A DNA stretch of 64,000 bases from Flavobacterium potami. GTDB taxonomy: Bacteria > Bacteroidota > Bacteroidia > Flavobacteriales > Flavobacteriaceae. The position numbers and the translations under genes are program-made. Shown here one piece after another: positions 53,891 to 62,348 of the stretch. Positions within the stretch are counted from its first letter, which is position 1, and every line of letters starts with the position of its first letter. The notes under the pieces were generated by a model, which was not told where the DNA came from, ran no database searches, and saw only the letters and a program-made list of their open reading frames with translations. The stretch is from NCBI RefSeq assembly GCF_020026915.1, contig NZ_JAINUY010000001.1, positions 930,001 through 994,000 of the forward strand, given 5' to 3'.

Positions 53891-55132
53891 ATGAAAAGAT
53901 ATATCACATCACTGGTTTTTGGTTTAATGAATATTGTGATGGTTGCTGGCTGCAGCAGCGATGACAAAGGTTCAGATACGCCAACAGAACCAGAAAAAAC
54001 AGCACCTGTTGCGATTGAGAAAACCAACAGTACCAAGATTTATATGCATTACATGCCGTGGTTTGAAACCAATGAAAGCAGTGCCGATAAAAAGTGGGGG
54101 TATCATTGGACGATGGCAAATAAAAATCCGAACAATGTAAATGCAAGCGGACGTAGAGAAATAGCATCTTATTATTATCCGCTGATTGGACCGTATCACT
54201 CAGGCGATAAAAATGTGATTGAAAATCATTTATTGTTGATGAAATATTCAGGAATTGATGGTATTCTAATCGATTGGTATGGCACTTACGATGTTAATGA
54301 TTATAGAATGGTCAAAGAAAATACAGAGCAGTTAATAGAAATGCTGGATAAAGTTGGTTTAGAATATGCCATTGTTTATGAAGACCGATTTTTGACGAAT
54401 GTAGTAAATGCAGGAAAAGCAATTTCGGTAACCAGCGCCGCAAAAACAGATTTGGCTTATGTACAAAATAATTATTTTACTGATGCTAATTATATCAAAA
54501 TTAATGGCAAACCGTTGTTGATGAATTTTGGACCAATTGTTTTGCAAACGCCTGCAGAATGGACCAATGTCTTCAATACCTTAACGACAAAACCAACTTT
54601 TCTAACACTTTGGGATCATTCGGTAAAAGCAGGAGAAAATGCTTCTGGTGAATATGCTTGGGTTTATAAAGACAACAGTTTCCTGACGAATTTCTACACA
54701 AACACAAAACCAAAATTGGCTCTTGCAATGGGAAGCGCTTATCCTGGGTTTAAAGATTTTTATGCCGAAGGTGGTGGCGGAGCAGCAATTGGCTGGACAA
54801 TCGATCATAAAAACGGAGTGACATTAGACGAAACACTTACACTGGCTAAAAATGCTAATGTGAACTACATTCAGATGATTACGTGGAATGATTTCGGAGA
54901 AGGAACCATGATTGAACCAACAGTAGAATTTGGTTATTCTTTCATTGAAAAAATAAAAACTTTTGCGGGAGTAAAAAATACAGAAAGTATATTTCCAGAT
55001 ATCAGTAAATTGTATGATTTACGTATTGCGAAAAAAGGAAATGCTGCTGCCCAGAAAAAACTAGATCAGGCATTTAATTATTTTGTTTCGATGCAGCCTG
55101 CAAAAGCAAAACAAATAATGAGCGAAATATAA
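53891..55132 (+). CDS. Glycoside hydrolase family 71/99-like lipoprotein
   Basis: 413 residues with lipobox VMVAGC (C21). Features of the GH71/99-like fold: IYMHYMPWFE, GIDGILIDWYGT, LLMNFGPIV and the ITWNDFGEGT segment near residue 340 that carries candidate acidic catalytic residues. These families act on alpha-linked glucans or mannans in an endo manner. As a surface lipoprotein in this PUL it would make the first cut in the target glycan. The exact specificity cannot be told from sequence alone. Confidence 0.75.
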   Translation: MKRYITSLVFGLMNIVMVAGCSSDDKGSDTPTEPEKTAPVAIEKTNSTKIYMHYMPWFETNESSADKKWGYHWTMANKNPNNVNASGRREIASYYYPLIGPYHSGDKNVIENHLLLMKYSGIDGILIDWYGTYDVNDYRMVKENTEQLIEMLDKVGLEYAIVYEDRFLTNVVNAGKAISVTSAAKTDLAYVQNNYFTDANYIKINGKPLLMNFGPIVLQTPAEWTNVFNTLTTKPTFLTLWDHSVKAGENASGEYAWVYKDNSFLTNFYTNTKPKLALAMGSAYPGFKDFYAEGGGGAAIGWTIDHKNGVTLDETLTLAKNANVNYIQMITWNDFGEGTMIEPTVEFGYSFIEKIKTFAGVKNTESIFPDISKLYDLRIAKKGNAAAQKKLDQAFNYFVSMQPAKAKQIMSEI

Positions 55133-55159
55133 AAGAGCTGTAATTAATACAATTAAATA

Positions 55160-57178
55160 ATGAAAAACAGAAAATATAGATACTGTCTAATAGCTTTTGC
55201 CTCGATGCTTGTTATGGCTTGCAGTACTAAAAAAACGTATAAAATCAGTTCTCCTGAAAAGATCTCTGAATTAACTTTTGAATTAACTCCAACAGGTCAG
55301 CCGCAATATAGTTTTTCTTCTAACGGAAAATCGGTTATTGAGCCTTCTCTCATGGGATTTGAATTTCAAGGTTTAACCAAAATGACCGATGGTTTTGAAG
55401 TGGTTTCGACAGAAGAAAAATCGGCAGATGAAACTTGGGAACAGCCTTGGGGCGAATTCAAAAAAGTGAGAGATCATCATAACGAATTGATTGTTCATTT
55501 AAAAGAAGCAAAAGGCGAGGAGCGTTTGGTTGATATTATCTTCAGAGTTTTTGATGATGGTGTCGGATTTCGCTATGAATTTCCAAAGCAACCAAATTTA
55601 GGAAAAGTCAAAATTTCTAATGAAGTTACTCAGTTTACTTTTAAAGACAATAACGAAGTTTGGTGGATTCCGGTGCATCGTGAAAACAGTTATTATGAAA
55701 GTGAATATCGTAAAACTTTAATGAGCAAAACCGATACAATCAATACGCCAGCAACTTTTGAAACAAAAGATAAATTGTATGTTGCGATTCACGAAGCGAA
55801 CTTGACAGATTTTGCTTCTATGACGCTTTTAAAAACAACTGACAAACAATACAAAAGCGATTTAGTGCCTTGGGCAGATGGAGTAAAAGTGTACGCAGAA
55901 ACGCCATTTAAAACGCCTTGGAGAACAATCGTGGTTGGAAAAAATCCTGGAGAAGTGGCAACTTCGACTATTATGCTTAATCTGAACGAACCATCAAAGA
56001 TTGAAGATTTATCGTGGATTACGCCTTCAAAATATATCGGAATTTGGTGGGGAATGCATCTAGAAAAATATACTTGGGGACAAGGACCAAAACATGGCGC
56101 AACCACAAAGAATACGAAAGAGTATATTGATTTTGCAGCGAAAAATGGTTTTGATGGTGTTTTGGTTGAAGGTTGGAATGAAGGTTGGGACGGCGACTGG
56201 ACAGCAGATGGTTCTGCATTTAGTTTTGTAAAACCTTATCCAGATTTTAATTTGGAAGAAATCACAAAATACGCAGCCATGAAAAATGTTCGTTTAATTG
56301 GGCATCATGAAACGGCTGGAGCGACTAAAAACTACGAAAGTCAGCTAGAAGAAGCCTTCAAACTGTATCAAAAAATGGGTGTGAATTCTGTTAAAACAGG
56401 CTACGTAAACAAATTTTTGGATAAAAAAGAATGGCATGATAGTCAGTACGGAGCCCGTCATTACAGAAAAGTAATCGAAACGGCTGCTAAATATCATATT
56501 ATGATCGACAACCACGAACCAATGAAAGGAACTGGTTTGCAACGTACTTATCCGAACTTTATGTCGCAAGAAGGCGGACGCGGACAAGAATATAATGCAT
56601 GGTCTGTAGATGGAGGAAATACGCCAGAACATTTAACTACTTTGCCTTTTACGAGAATGTTATCAGGACCTTTTGATTACACTCCGGGTAATTTCAATTT
56701 TGCTTACAAAACACCTTCAGGTGCAAAAGTGCAGACGACTTTGGCCAATCAATTGGCGTTGTATGTGATTATTTTCAGTCCATTGCAAATGGCTTCAGAT
56801 TTACCTGAAAATTACGAAGGAAAACCAGAATTTCAATTCGTGAAAGATGTGCCTTGCACTTGGTCTGACACCAAAGTCTTAGATTCGAAAATTGGAGAAT
56901 ACACCACAATTGCCCGTAAAGACTGGGATGGGAAAAACTGGTATTTAGGCGCTATCACTAACAGAAATGCAAGAGATCTAAAAGTGACACTTTCATTTTT
57001 AGATAAAAACAAAGAATATGAAGCGGAAATATACGCAGATGGAGCGGGAGCAAATTATAAAACTAATCCGTATCCCGTTACAATCTCTAAACAAGCAGTA
57101 AACAACAAAACCGTGTTAAACCTAAAACTGGCCGCTGGCGGAGGAACAGCGATAAAATTCACTCCAATCGAGAAATGA
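55160..57178 (+). CDS. GH97-family alpha-glycosidase lipoprotein (SusB-like)
   Basis: 672 residues with lipobox LVMAC (C21). The GH97 layout is an N-terminal beta-sandwich, a catalytic (alpha/beta)8 barrel from about 280 to 570 and a C-terminal beta-domain. Landmarks are VEGWNEGWDGD, HHETAG, VNSVKTGYV, IDNHEP and SQEGGRGQEYNAW, then PFTRMLSGPFDYTPG. The VKTGY segment has Gly where retaining GH97 enzymes carry an Asp nucleophile, matching the inverting SusB-like subgroup that acts as alpha-glucosidase. It would trim oligosaccharides released by the upstream enzyme. Confidence 0.87.
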   Translation: MKNRKYRYCLIAFASMLVMACSTKKTYKISSPEKISELTFELTPTGQPQYSFSSNGKSVIEPSLMGFEFQGLTKMTDGFEVVSTEEKSADETWEQPWGEFKKVRDHHNELIVHLKEAKGEERLVDIIFRVFDDGVGFRYEFPKQPNLGKVKISNEVTQFTFKDNNEVWWIPVHRENSYYESEYRKTLMSKTDTINTPATFETKDKLYVAIHEANLTDFASMTLLKTTDKQYKSDLVPWADGVKVYAETPFKTPWRTIVVGKNPGEVATSTIMLNLNEPSKIEDLSWITPSKYIGIWWGMHLEKYTWGQGPKHGATTKNTKEYIDFAAKNGFDGVLVEGWNEGWDGDWTADGSAFSFVKPYPDFNLEEITKYAAMKNVRLIGHHETAGATKNYESQLEEAFKLYQKMGVNSVKTGYVNKFLDKKEWHDSQYGARHYRKVIETAAKYHIMIDNHEPMKGTGLQRTYPNFMSQEGGRGQEYNAWSVDGGNTPEHLTTLPFTRMLSGPFDYTPGNFNFAYKTPSGAKVQTTLANQLALYVIIFSPLQMASDLPENYEGKPEFQFVKDVPCTWSDTKVLDSKIGEYTTIARKDWDGKNWYLGAITNRNARDLKVTLSFLDKNKEYEAEIYADGAGANYKTNPYPVTISKQAVNNKTVLNLKLAAGGGTAIKFTPIEK

Positions 57179-57269
57179 TTTTTTTAGGTTCTAAGGTGCT
57201 GAGGAACTTAGGTTCTAAGGTATTGAGATTCTAAGTTTTATTTTGAGTTAAGTAGTTTAAGTTTGGAAT

Positions 57270-57306
57270 AAACCCGATAGCTGTGAAGTTGTCGGGTTTG
57301 TTTTTT
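57270..57306 (+). terminator. Intrinsic terminator after the GH97 gene
   Basis: AAACCCGA (57270-57277) with TCGGGTTT (57292-57299), then GTTTTTT. CTAAG-rich repeats (57186-57238) precede it. Confidence 0.75.
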
Positions 57307-57316
57307 ATGATAGATT

Positions 57317-57435
57317 TTAACCGCAAAGCACACAAAGGTTTACGCAAAGTTCGCAAAGATTTATTCATAAAGCTTTGCGAACTTTACGTTTGTAAGCATA
57401 CCGCTTAGAAAAAAACTTGCGTGCTTTGCGGTTAA
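57317..57435. repeat. Composite inverted repeat, family A, copy 2
   Basis: Outer arms TTAACCGCAAAGCAC (57317-57331) and GTGCTTTGCGGTTAA (57421-57435), inner arms GTTCGCAAAG and CTTTGCGAAC. The same start as the 35733 element with T to C at one place. It fills the gene-free gap to 57504 along with a CCTGAAACCTGAAAC stretch. Confidence 0.8.
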
Positions 57436-57504
57436 ATTATAGTTTCAAGTTGATTAACCTTGAGCATAATTACTGGTTAAACCTGAAACCTGAAACAAAG
57501 AAAA

Positions 57505-58419
57505 CTAGTGTTTATAAAGCTTCACATGATTTCCAAAACTATACGTTGCAGTTAGAGTTGGTCCGTTGTAGCCCCATTTGAAGAATCCGTTTAGTCTTTC
57601 TTTTTCCATGTCGACTCTAACGTTTAATCCCGTATATCCTGCCATTAGGCTGAAATTTTCGTAGACATTATATAAAAGAGATAAATTGTAACTCAAAAGT
57701 CTTCCATCAAAATCATTAATTTTAATGGCAAAATAATTGAAATTAGCATATAAACCGAGCTTCCTTCCTAATACAAATTCACCCCAAACCCCAATGTCTG
57801 GAAGGGGAGCTGTAAAATCAAAATTATCTCGGTATTCGGTTTCAATTGTTGCACCTTCCAATCTCATTCCTACATCGGTAAACAAAACGTGAGCGCCAAT
57901 AAGAGCCCCGATTTCATATTTTGGTTTAGATATAAAGGCATAGCTATAGGTAATTCTACCAATATGATTATTCATAAAAGCAGAAACTGTAGCATTAACA
58001 GGATAAACATGGTCTCTAAATTCAATTTCCTTTTCTAGTGTTTTACTTGAATTTCGACCTAAATAATAGTATTCTGATCCAAGTCTAGATCTTCTGGAAA
58101 TTCTCCACTCAAAAGCTCCAAAAAAGGAAACAGTACTTTTATTAAAGCCGAGATCTTTTTCAAAATCTATCAAGTTTCCAAAAGTGCCATTATTGCTTCC
58201 AACTTGGACTTCTGTATTATTGATCGGAAAAAAAGCACCTGCAGTAACTTTAAATCTTCTCGCATGCCAAGGAAGATCGTCGGCATAACTATCCTGAAAC
58301 TCATCGCTCTCAGTTTTGGAGGTATTCAAACTTTCACTTACATTATTTTCAACAACAACCTGCGCATGTAATGAAATCCAAAAGAACATCATTACTAAAA
58401 AGGTAAATAATTTTTTCAT
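57505..58419 (-). CDS. Putative outer-membrane beta-barrel protein
   Basis: 304 residues with a signal peptide (LFTFLVMMFFWISLHAQ). Alternating hydrophobic strands and aromatic-capped turns typical of an outer-membrane barrel (FKVTAGAFFPINNTEVQVG, LSLLYNVYENFSLMAGYTGLN, LTATYSFGNH). No enzymatic domain. It converges with the PUL and is divergent from the MarR gene. Function unknown; porin-like or structural are the obvious options. Confidence 0.65.
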   Translation of the reverse strand: MKKLFTFLVMMFFWISLHAQVVVENNVSESLNTSKTESDEFQDSYADDLPWHARRFKVTAGAFFPINNTEVQVGSNNGTFGNLIDFEKDLGFNKSTVSFFGAFEWRISRRSRLGSEYYYLGRNSSKTLEKEIEFRDHVYPVNATVSAFMNNHIGRITYSYAFISKPKYEIGALIGAHVLFTDVGMRLEGATIETEYRDNFDFTAPLPDIGVWGEFVLGRKLGLYANFNYFAIKINDFDGRLLSYNLSLLYNVYENFSLMAGYTGLNVRVDMEKERLNGFFKWGYNGPTLTATYSFGNHVKLYKH

Positions 58420-58559
58420 CAGCTTTAGTTTTTATTTGATTAAGGAGAATTTTAACAATAAAGTTAGTAAAAATTATCGTGCAAATTTGGTTTTTGATTT
58501 GGAAAAATTTAATTAAATATATTGGTTATCAGTGAAATAAATATTTTCGAATGAATTAG

Positions 58560-58588
58560 TTGACATGTCATCCTTTTTTGTAAATTTG
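58560..58588 (+). promoter_or_regulatory. MarR promoter overlapping a palindromic operator
   Basis: TTG (58560-58562), 18-nt spacer, TAAATTTG (58581-58588); the ATG is only 4 nt further, giving a nearly leaderless mRNA. The perfect palindrome TGACATGTCA (58561-58570) covers the -33 region, which suits autorepression. Confidence 0.65.
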
Positions 58589-58592
58589 CCTC

Positions 58593-59069
58593 ATGAAAAA
58601 TACAAATTTGGATAAAAGGGAACTTTCTAACTTTTGGAAAGAAGAAATAGCAGACAGTTTTTTCTTTCAGATTCATCGAATGAAAAGGGCGATTTTTAGG
58701 AGAACAAATGCGTTAATGACAGAATCCGGAATTACATTACAGCTGGAGCAATTGCCCTTATTGATGATTTTACGTCATAAAGGACTTTCGCAAAGAGAAT
58801 TGTCAGACAAAACAATGCGAGACAAATCGTCTATTTTAAGAAGCATAACCGCTCTTGAAAAAAAGAATTTGGTTGAGGTTGTAAAGGATAAAATCGATAA
58901 AAGAAAAAATATCGTAAGTCTAACGGACGAAGGCCTTGCAATGGCAAAAGAGATTCGTTCTCTTATGAAAAGAGCAGAAGATGAAGTGATGTCTGTTTTT
59001 TCTCCAAAAGAGAGAATTGAAGCCTTAGAAATTGTAAAATCGTATGCAGACAAGTTAGAAACGCTTTAA
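58593..59069 (+). CDS. MarR-family regulator, probable controller of the MATE gene
   Basis: 158 residues with the winged-helix core of MarR: RELSDKTMRDKSSILRSITALEKKNLVEVVKD followed by the DKRKNIVSLTDEGLAMAK wing, about residues 60-125. Such proteins repress efflux genes and respond to small ligands. The adjacent MATE transporter starts 61 bp downstream. Matching TTGAyATGTCA sites before this gene and before the MATE gene suggest it represses both. Confidence 0.87.
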   Translation: MKNTNLDKRELSNFWKEEIADSFFFQIHRMKRAIFRRTNALMTESGITLQLEQLPLLMILRHKGLSQRELSDKTMRDKSSILRSITALEKKNLVEVVKDKIDKRKNIVSLTDEGLAMAKEIRSLMKRAEDEVMSVFSPKERIEALEIVKSYADKLETL

Positions 59070-59086
59070 TTTTTTTTAGACTTTAA

Positions 59087-59104
59087 AAGTTGATATGTCA
59101 ACTT
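59087..59104. promoter_or_regulatory. MarR operator before the MATE gene
   Basis: AAGTTGATATGTCAACTT: 7-bp arms and a 4-bp centre, sharing the core TTGAyATGTCA with the site at 58560-58570. It lies 27 bp before the MATE start. Confidence 0.6.
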
Positions 59105-59130
59105 ATTTTTAAATAATTATTTTTGAATAA

Positions 59131-60552
59131 ATGAAAAAAAACGAATTATTAGAAGGACCAATTTTTTCTTCATTATTAAAATTGGCGGTTCCTATTATGA
59201 TTGCCAATTTATTACAGGCAGCGTACCAATTAGTGGATGCCTTTTGGGTTGGTCGATTAGGAGGAGATGCTGTTGCAGCCGTTTCTATAAGCACGCCTGT
59301 AATCTTTTTAACCATAGCTTTAGGAACCGGACTTGCTATTGCTGGTTCTATATTGATTGCGCAATATTTTGGTGCAGGAAACCAAGAAATGGTCAATCAT
59401 GTGGCGGCGCAGACTTTGTCGATGGTCATTATCGTTTCGGTTGTATTGTCGATTATAGGTTATATTTTAAGTCCCTATTTTTTATATCTGCTAAAGGTAG
59501 AGCCAGGGGTTTATGTTGATGCGTTAGGATTTATGCGTGTGGCGTTTGTTGGGTTGGTTTTTAGTTTCGGATTTATGATTTTCCAATCGATTATGCGTGG
59601 AGTTGGACGCGTAACTTTACCAGTGTATATTGTTTTAGGAACAGTGATTTTGAATTTCGCGCTTGATCCTTTGTTTATTTACGGATGGAATTTTATTCCG
59701 CCAATGGGCGTAAAAGGTGCCGCTTTGGCGACGTTGTCTACACAACTTTTAGCGATTATAATTGGTTTTGCAATCTTGTTTAGAGGTAAGCATGGAATTC
59801 ATCTTCGTATTTCAGATTTTAAACCAGATTACAAACACATTAAAAGAGCTTTCGAAATCGGATTTCCATCTTCAATTGAACAGTCTATGCGTGCATTGGG
59901 AATGATGGCGATTACGTTTTTGATCGTTCGATTCGGAACTTTAACCGTTGCCTCTTACGGTGCCGGATCCAACTTGATTCAGTTGATTTTAATTCCAGCT
60001 TTGGGATTATCGATGGCAATAGCCACTTTGGTCGGACAAAATATTGGCGCGGGAAATGTTGATCGTGCAGCAGAAATTTCCAAACTCGGTGGGTATTTAG
60101 GTTTCGGGTTATTGACCGGACTTGGTATTATTGCTTTTATTTGTGCACCTTATTTGATTGCTTTTTTCGTTCCAAACGATCAAGCTGTTATTGAAGGTGG
60201 AACAGAATTTTTAAGAATTTCATGTCTTTCTTGGGGATTTTTAGGTTTGCAATTGTGTTTAACCGGCGTTTTTCGTGCCGTAGGAAATACAAAATTGCCT
60301 ATGGTTCTTACTTTGGTTTCGCAATGGGTTTTACAGTTTCCGCTGGCTTTTATTTTATCACATAACACTTCTTTAGGTAAAATTGGTATTTGGTGGGCAT
60401 TTCCTATTTCTACCGTTATAACGGCTTTGATTACTTTGATTTTATATATAAAAGGAGATTGGAAAAAAGAAAGACTTACAGGAAAAACCAATAAATTAAT
60501 TGACAAAGTAGAAAGCGAAATTGTAAAAGAAGGATTTGATTTGACGAAATAA
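59131..60552 (+). CDS. MATE-family multidrug efflux transporter
   Basis: 473 residues, about twelve transmembrane helices in two six-helix halves, with MATE features such as LAVPIMIANLLQAAYQLVDAFWVGRLG in the first helix and a matching start of the second half (GFPSSIEQSMRALGMMA). It would export cationic drugs or metabolites using an ion gradient. It lies directly downstream of its likely MarR repressor. The last 25 residues are a charged tail. Confidence 0.92.
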   Translation: MKKNELLEGPIFSSLLKLAVPIMIANLLQAAYQLVDAFWVGRLGGDAVAAVSISTPVIFLTIALGTGLAIAGSILIAQYFGAGNQEMVNHVAAQTLSMVIIVSVVLSIIGYILSPYFLYLLKVEPGVYVDALGFMRVAFVGLVFSFGFMIFQSIMRGVGRVTLPVYIVLGTVILNFALDPLFIYGWNFIPPMGVKGAALATLSTQLLAIIIGFAILFRGKHGIHLRISDFKPDYKHIKRAFEIGFPSSIEQSMRALGMMAITFLIVRFGTLTVASYGAGSNLIQLILIPALGLSMAIATLVGQNIGAGNVDRAAEISKLGGYLGFGLLTGLGIIAFICAPYLIAFFVPNDQAVIEGGTEFLRISCLSWGFLGLQLCLTGVFRAVGNTKLPMVLTLVSQWVLQFPLAFILSHNTSLGKIGIWWAFPISTVITALITLILYIKGDWKKERLTGKTNKLIDKVESEIVKEGFDLTK

Positions 60553-60568
60553 GTTCAATGACAAAAAT

Positions 60569-60652
60569 CAATATCAATTTCAATTTCAATTTCAATATCA
60601 ATATCAATTTCAATTTCAATTTCAATAACAATTTCAATAACAATTTCAAGTT
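60569..60652. repeat. Degenerate six-base tandem repeat (TTTCAA/TATCAA)
   Basis: About 14 consecutive units of period 6 between the MATE stop and the terminator, beginning after the sequence TCAATGACAAAAATCAAT, which is the reverse complement of the 13-bp repeat unit further right. Confidence 0.75.
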
Positions 60653-60657
60653 CGATA

Positions 60658-60697
60658 AAAAAAGCTCAATTTGAGAATTTCAAATTGAGCTTTTTTA
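60658..60697. terminator. Bidirectional terminator between MATE and DUF6526 genes
   Basis: Long stem built from AAAAAAGCTCAATTTGA and TCAAATTGAGCTTTTTT; lies between two repeat arrays. Confidence 0.8.
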
Positions 60698-60707
60698 TTT
60701 TTAATTG

Positions 60708-60953
60708 ACATTGATTTTTGTCATTGATTTTTGTCATTGATTTTTGTCATTGATTTTTGTCATTGATTTTTGTCATTGATTTTTGTCATTGATTTTTGAC
60801 ATTGATTTTTGACATTGATTTTTGACATTGATTTTTGACATTGATTTTTGACATTGATTTTTGTCATTGATTTTTGTCATTGATTTTTGACATTGATTTT
60901 TGACATTGATTTTTGTCATTGATTTTTGTCATTGATTTTTGACATTGATTTTT
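60708..60953. repeat. 13-bp tandem repeat array, about 18.9 copies
   Basis: Eighteen exact 13-bp steps from 60708 to 60941 plus a partial unit; unit wCATTGATTTTTG with the first base either T or A. It ends exactly at the stop codon of the DUF6526 gene (TAA at 60954-60956, minus strand). The T/A alternation forms blocks, as expected from slippage or unequal recombination. Confidence 0.95.
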
Positions 60954-61388
60954 TTAAACCCTATGATAATCTGCTTTCCAGTGTACGATTGCTTTTTTGA
61001 TGGCATCTCCTGTCAGGTTATTTTTTAAAACATCTTCCAGAAGCGGAATAAACTCGTTGTCTGGTGCAAAACGTAATGCAAATATCTGGTCGTCTGTAAG
61101 TTTGTATTCGATTTCTTCGAAACGCTTGCCTGTTAAGGTGAAATAACGATATCGAATTTCTAAACGTACAATTCTATTTTGCAGCGTAAGTGCATAATGC
61201 TGGCGAAGCATAAAAGCCAAGGCAAATAAGAATGCAAATCCTACGCTTATAAATGCCCAAATAAGATGATCGTCTGTTGTAATACTCAGATAAATGCTGG
61301 CAATTAAAAATAGTATTAAAAGAGGATAATATATAAAATGATGCGGTGTATAGAATCGTATATGGTTGTAATAAGTTTGAATTTTCAT
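60954..61388 (-). CDS. DUF6526-type small membrane protein
   Basis: 144 residues from ATG at 61388 (MKIQTYYNHIRFYTPHH); an upstream Met at 61424 gives 12 extra residues and overlaps the terminator hairpin, so it is rejected. Two transmembrane helices (about 18-38 and 44-64) and a cytoplasmic C-terminal domain with RLEIRYRYFTLTGKRFEE. Matches the DUF6526 family of Bacteroidetes; function unknown. Its 3' end abuts a 13-bp tandem array. Confidence 0.8.
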   Translation of the reverse strand: MKIQTYYNHIRFYTPHHFIYYPLLILFLIASIYLSITTDDHLIWAFISVGFAFLFALAFMLRQHYALTLQNRIVRLEIRYRYFTLTGKRFEEIEYKLTDDQIFALRFAPDNEFIPLLEDVLKNNLTGDAIKKAIVHWKADYHRV

Positions 61389-61422
61389 ACGCTTTTTATT
61401 TAAGTAGGTGTGGTATAAAAAC

Positions 61423-61456
61423 AAAGCTACTCTATATTTCTATAGAGTAGCTTTTT
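61423..61456. terminator. Perfect 14-bp hairpin terminator upstream of DUF6526
   Basis: AAAGCTACTCTATA (61423-61436) and TATAGAGTAGCTTT (61441-61454) with a 4-nt loop and a T-run. It lies 34 bp upstream of the DUF6526 start, so it may be an attenuator or operator for it, or an isolated terminator. The rest of the gap to 61690 shows nothing clear. Confidence 0.7.
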
Positions 61457-61690
61457 CCCAAAAATAAACTAACATAACCAATGTTCTCTTTATAGTCAAA
61501 ACTTTTTACAGTTTGCTTTTTCAATTTTAATAAGAATAAAGCCTTTTCATTTCGTTTTTCAAATCTTCGCTATAGCTTGTTTTTCTTAGATGTAAAATTA
61601 GTTCAGAAGTGGTTGCATTTTGTTATACTTTAAAAGGAAAAAGTTACATGATTCCAATATTTGCATTTTAATTATATAAAATCAAACGCT

Positions 61691-62176
61691 CTATAATAAG
61701 GTCTGAATGACTTTCCATTCATCCAATTTACTTTGAAAAGTCTTGCTGGCATTGGCCGGACTTGTAGAAGGTAGTGTGAAAGTTTTATATTCTTTATTTA
61801 AATGAATATATTTTTTGAAAAATGCTGCTGCTTTCTGTCCATTAAATAAAATTGTATCTATTTGAAGATGCGATGCCAAAAAAGATTCAAAGTCATTTGC
61901 TATTTCGTTTTTTATGGCGCTGTCCAGACTTCCAATACGGTCACAAAATTGTAAGACATCCCATAATGCGATATGATTTTTAATTAACAGCTTTTTTCTT
62001 TCTTCGTAGATATTTGAGAATTCTTCGTTAAGGATTTCGAACATAAATTTCCAAAAATTGTTCTGATTATGACCGTAATATTGATTCAATTCTAACGACT
62101 TTGTTCCAGGCATTGTACCTAAAATTAATATTTTGGAAGTGGGCGAACTTATTGGGGCAAAAGAGAAACTTTTCAT
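61691..62176 (-). CDS. Hypoxanthine (deoxyinosine)-DNA glycosylase, UDG superfamily
   Basis: 161 residues with the family-6 UDG signature ILILGTMPGTKSL...YYGHNQNNFWKF (about residues 17-43) and a C-terminal LPSTSPAN motif (about 137). Enzymes of this family remove hypoxanthine made by adenine deamination, starting base-excision repair. Typical length, complete, no signal. It stands alone with a 170-bp gap before the divergent AraC gene. Confidence 0.87.
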   Translation of the reverse strand: MKSFSFAPISSPTSKILILGTMPGTKSLELNQYYGHNQNNFWKFMFEILNEEFSNIYEERKKLLIKNHIALWDVLQFCDRIGSLDSAIKNEIANDFESFLASHLQIDTILFNGQKAAAFFKKYIHLNKEYKTFTLPSTSPANASKTFQSKLDEWKVIQTLL

Positions 62177-62348
62177 ACTTATATATTAACGATTTTCATC
62201 TTATGTTAAAATAAGCATTTATAAGGAATTATAAAACAAAACAGAAAAATTATATAACAAGTTTGGTGTGTCTTTAAACGAACTTTGAATCTCAGATTTT
62301 TCGCAAAATTAATCTGTTTACAAATTATAGAATTTAAATCCGACGACC

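Noticed and set aside
60708..60953. CRISPR array
   Set aside because: The unit is 13 bp with no spacers; a plain tandem repeat.
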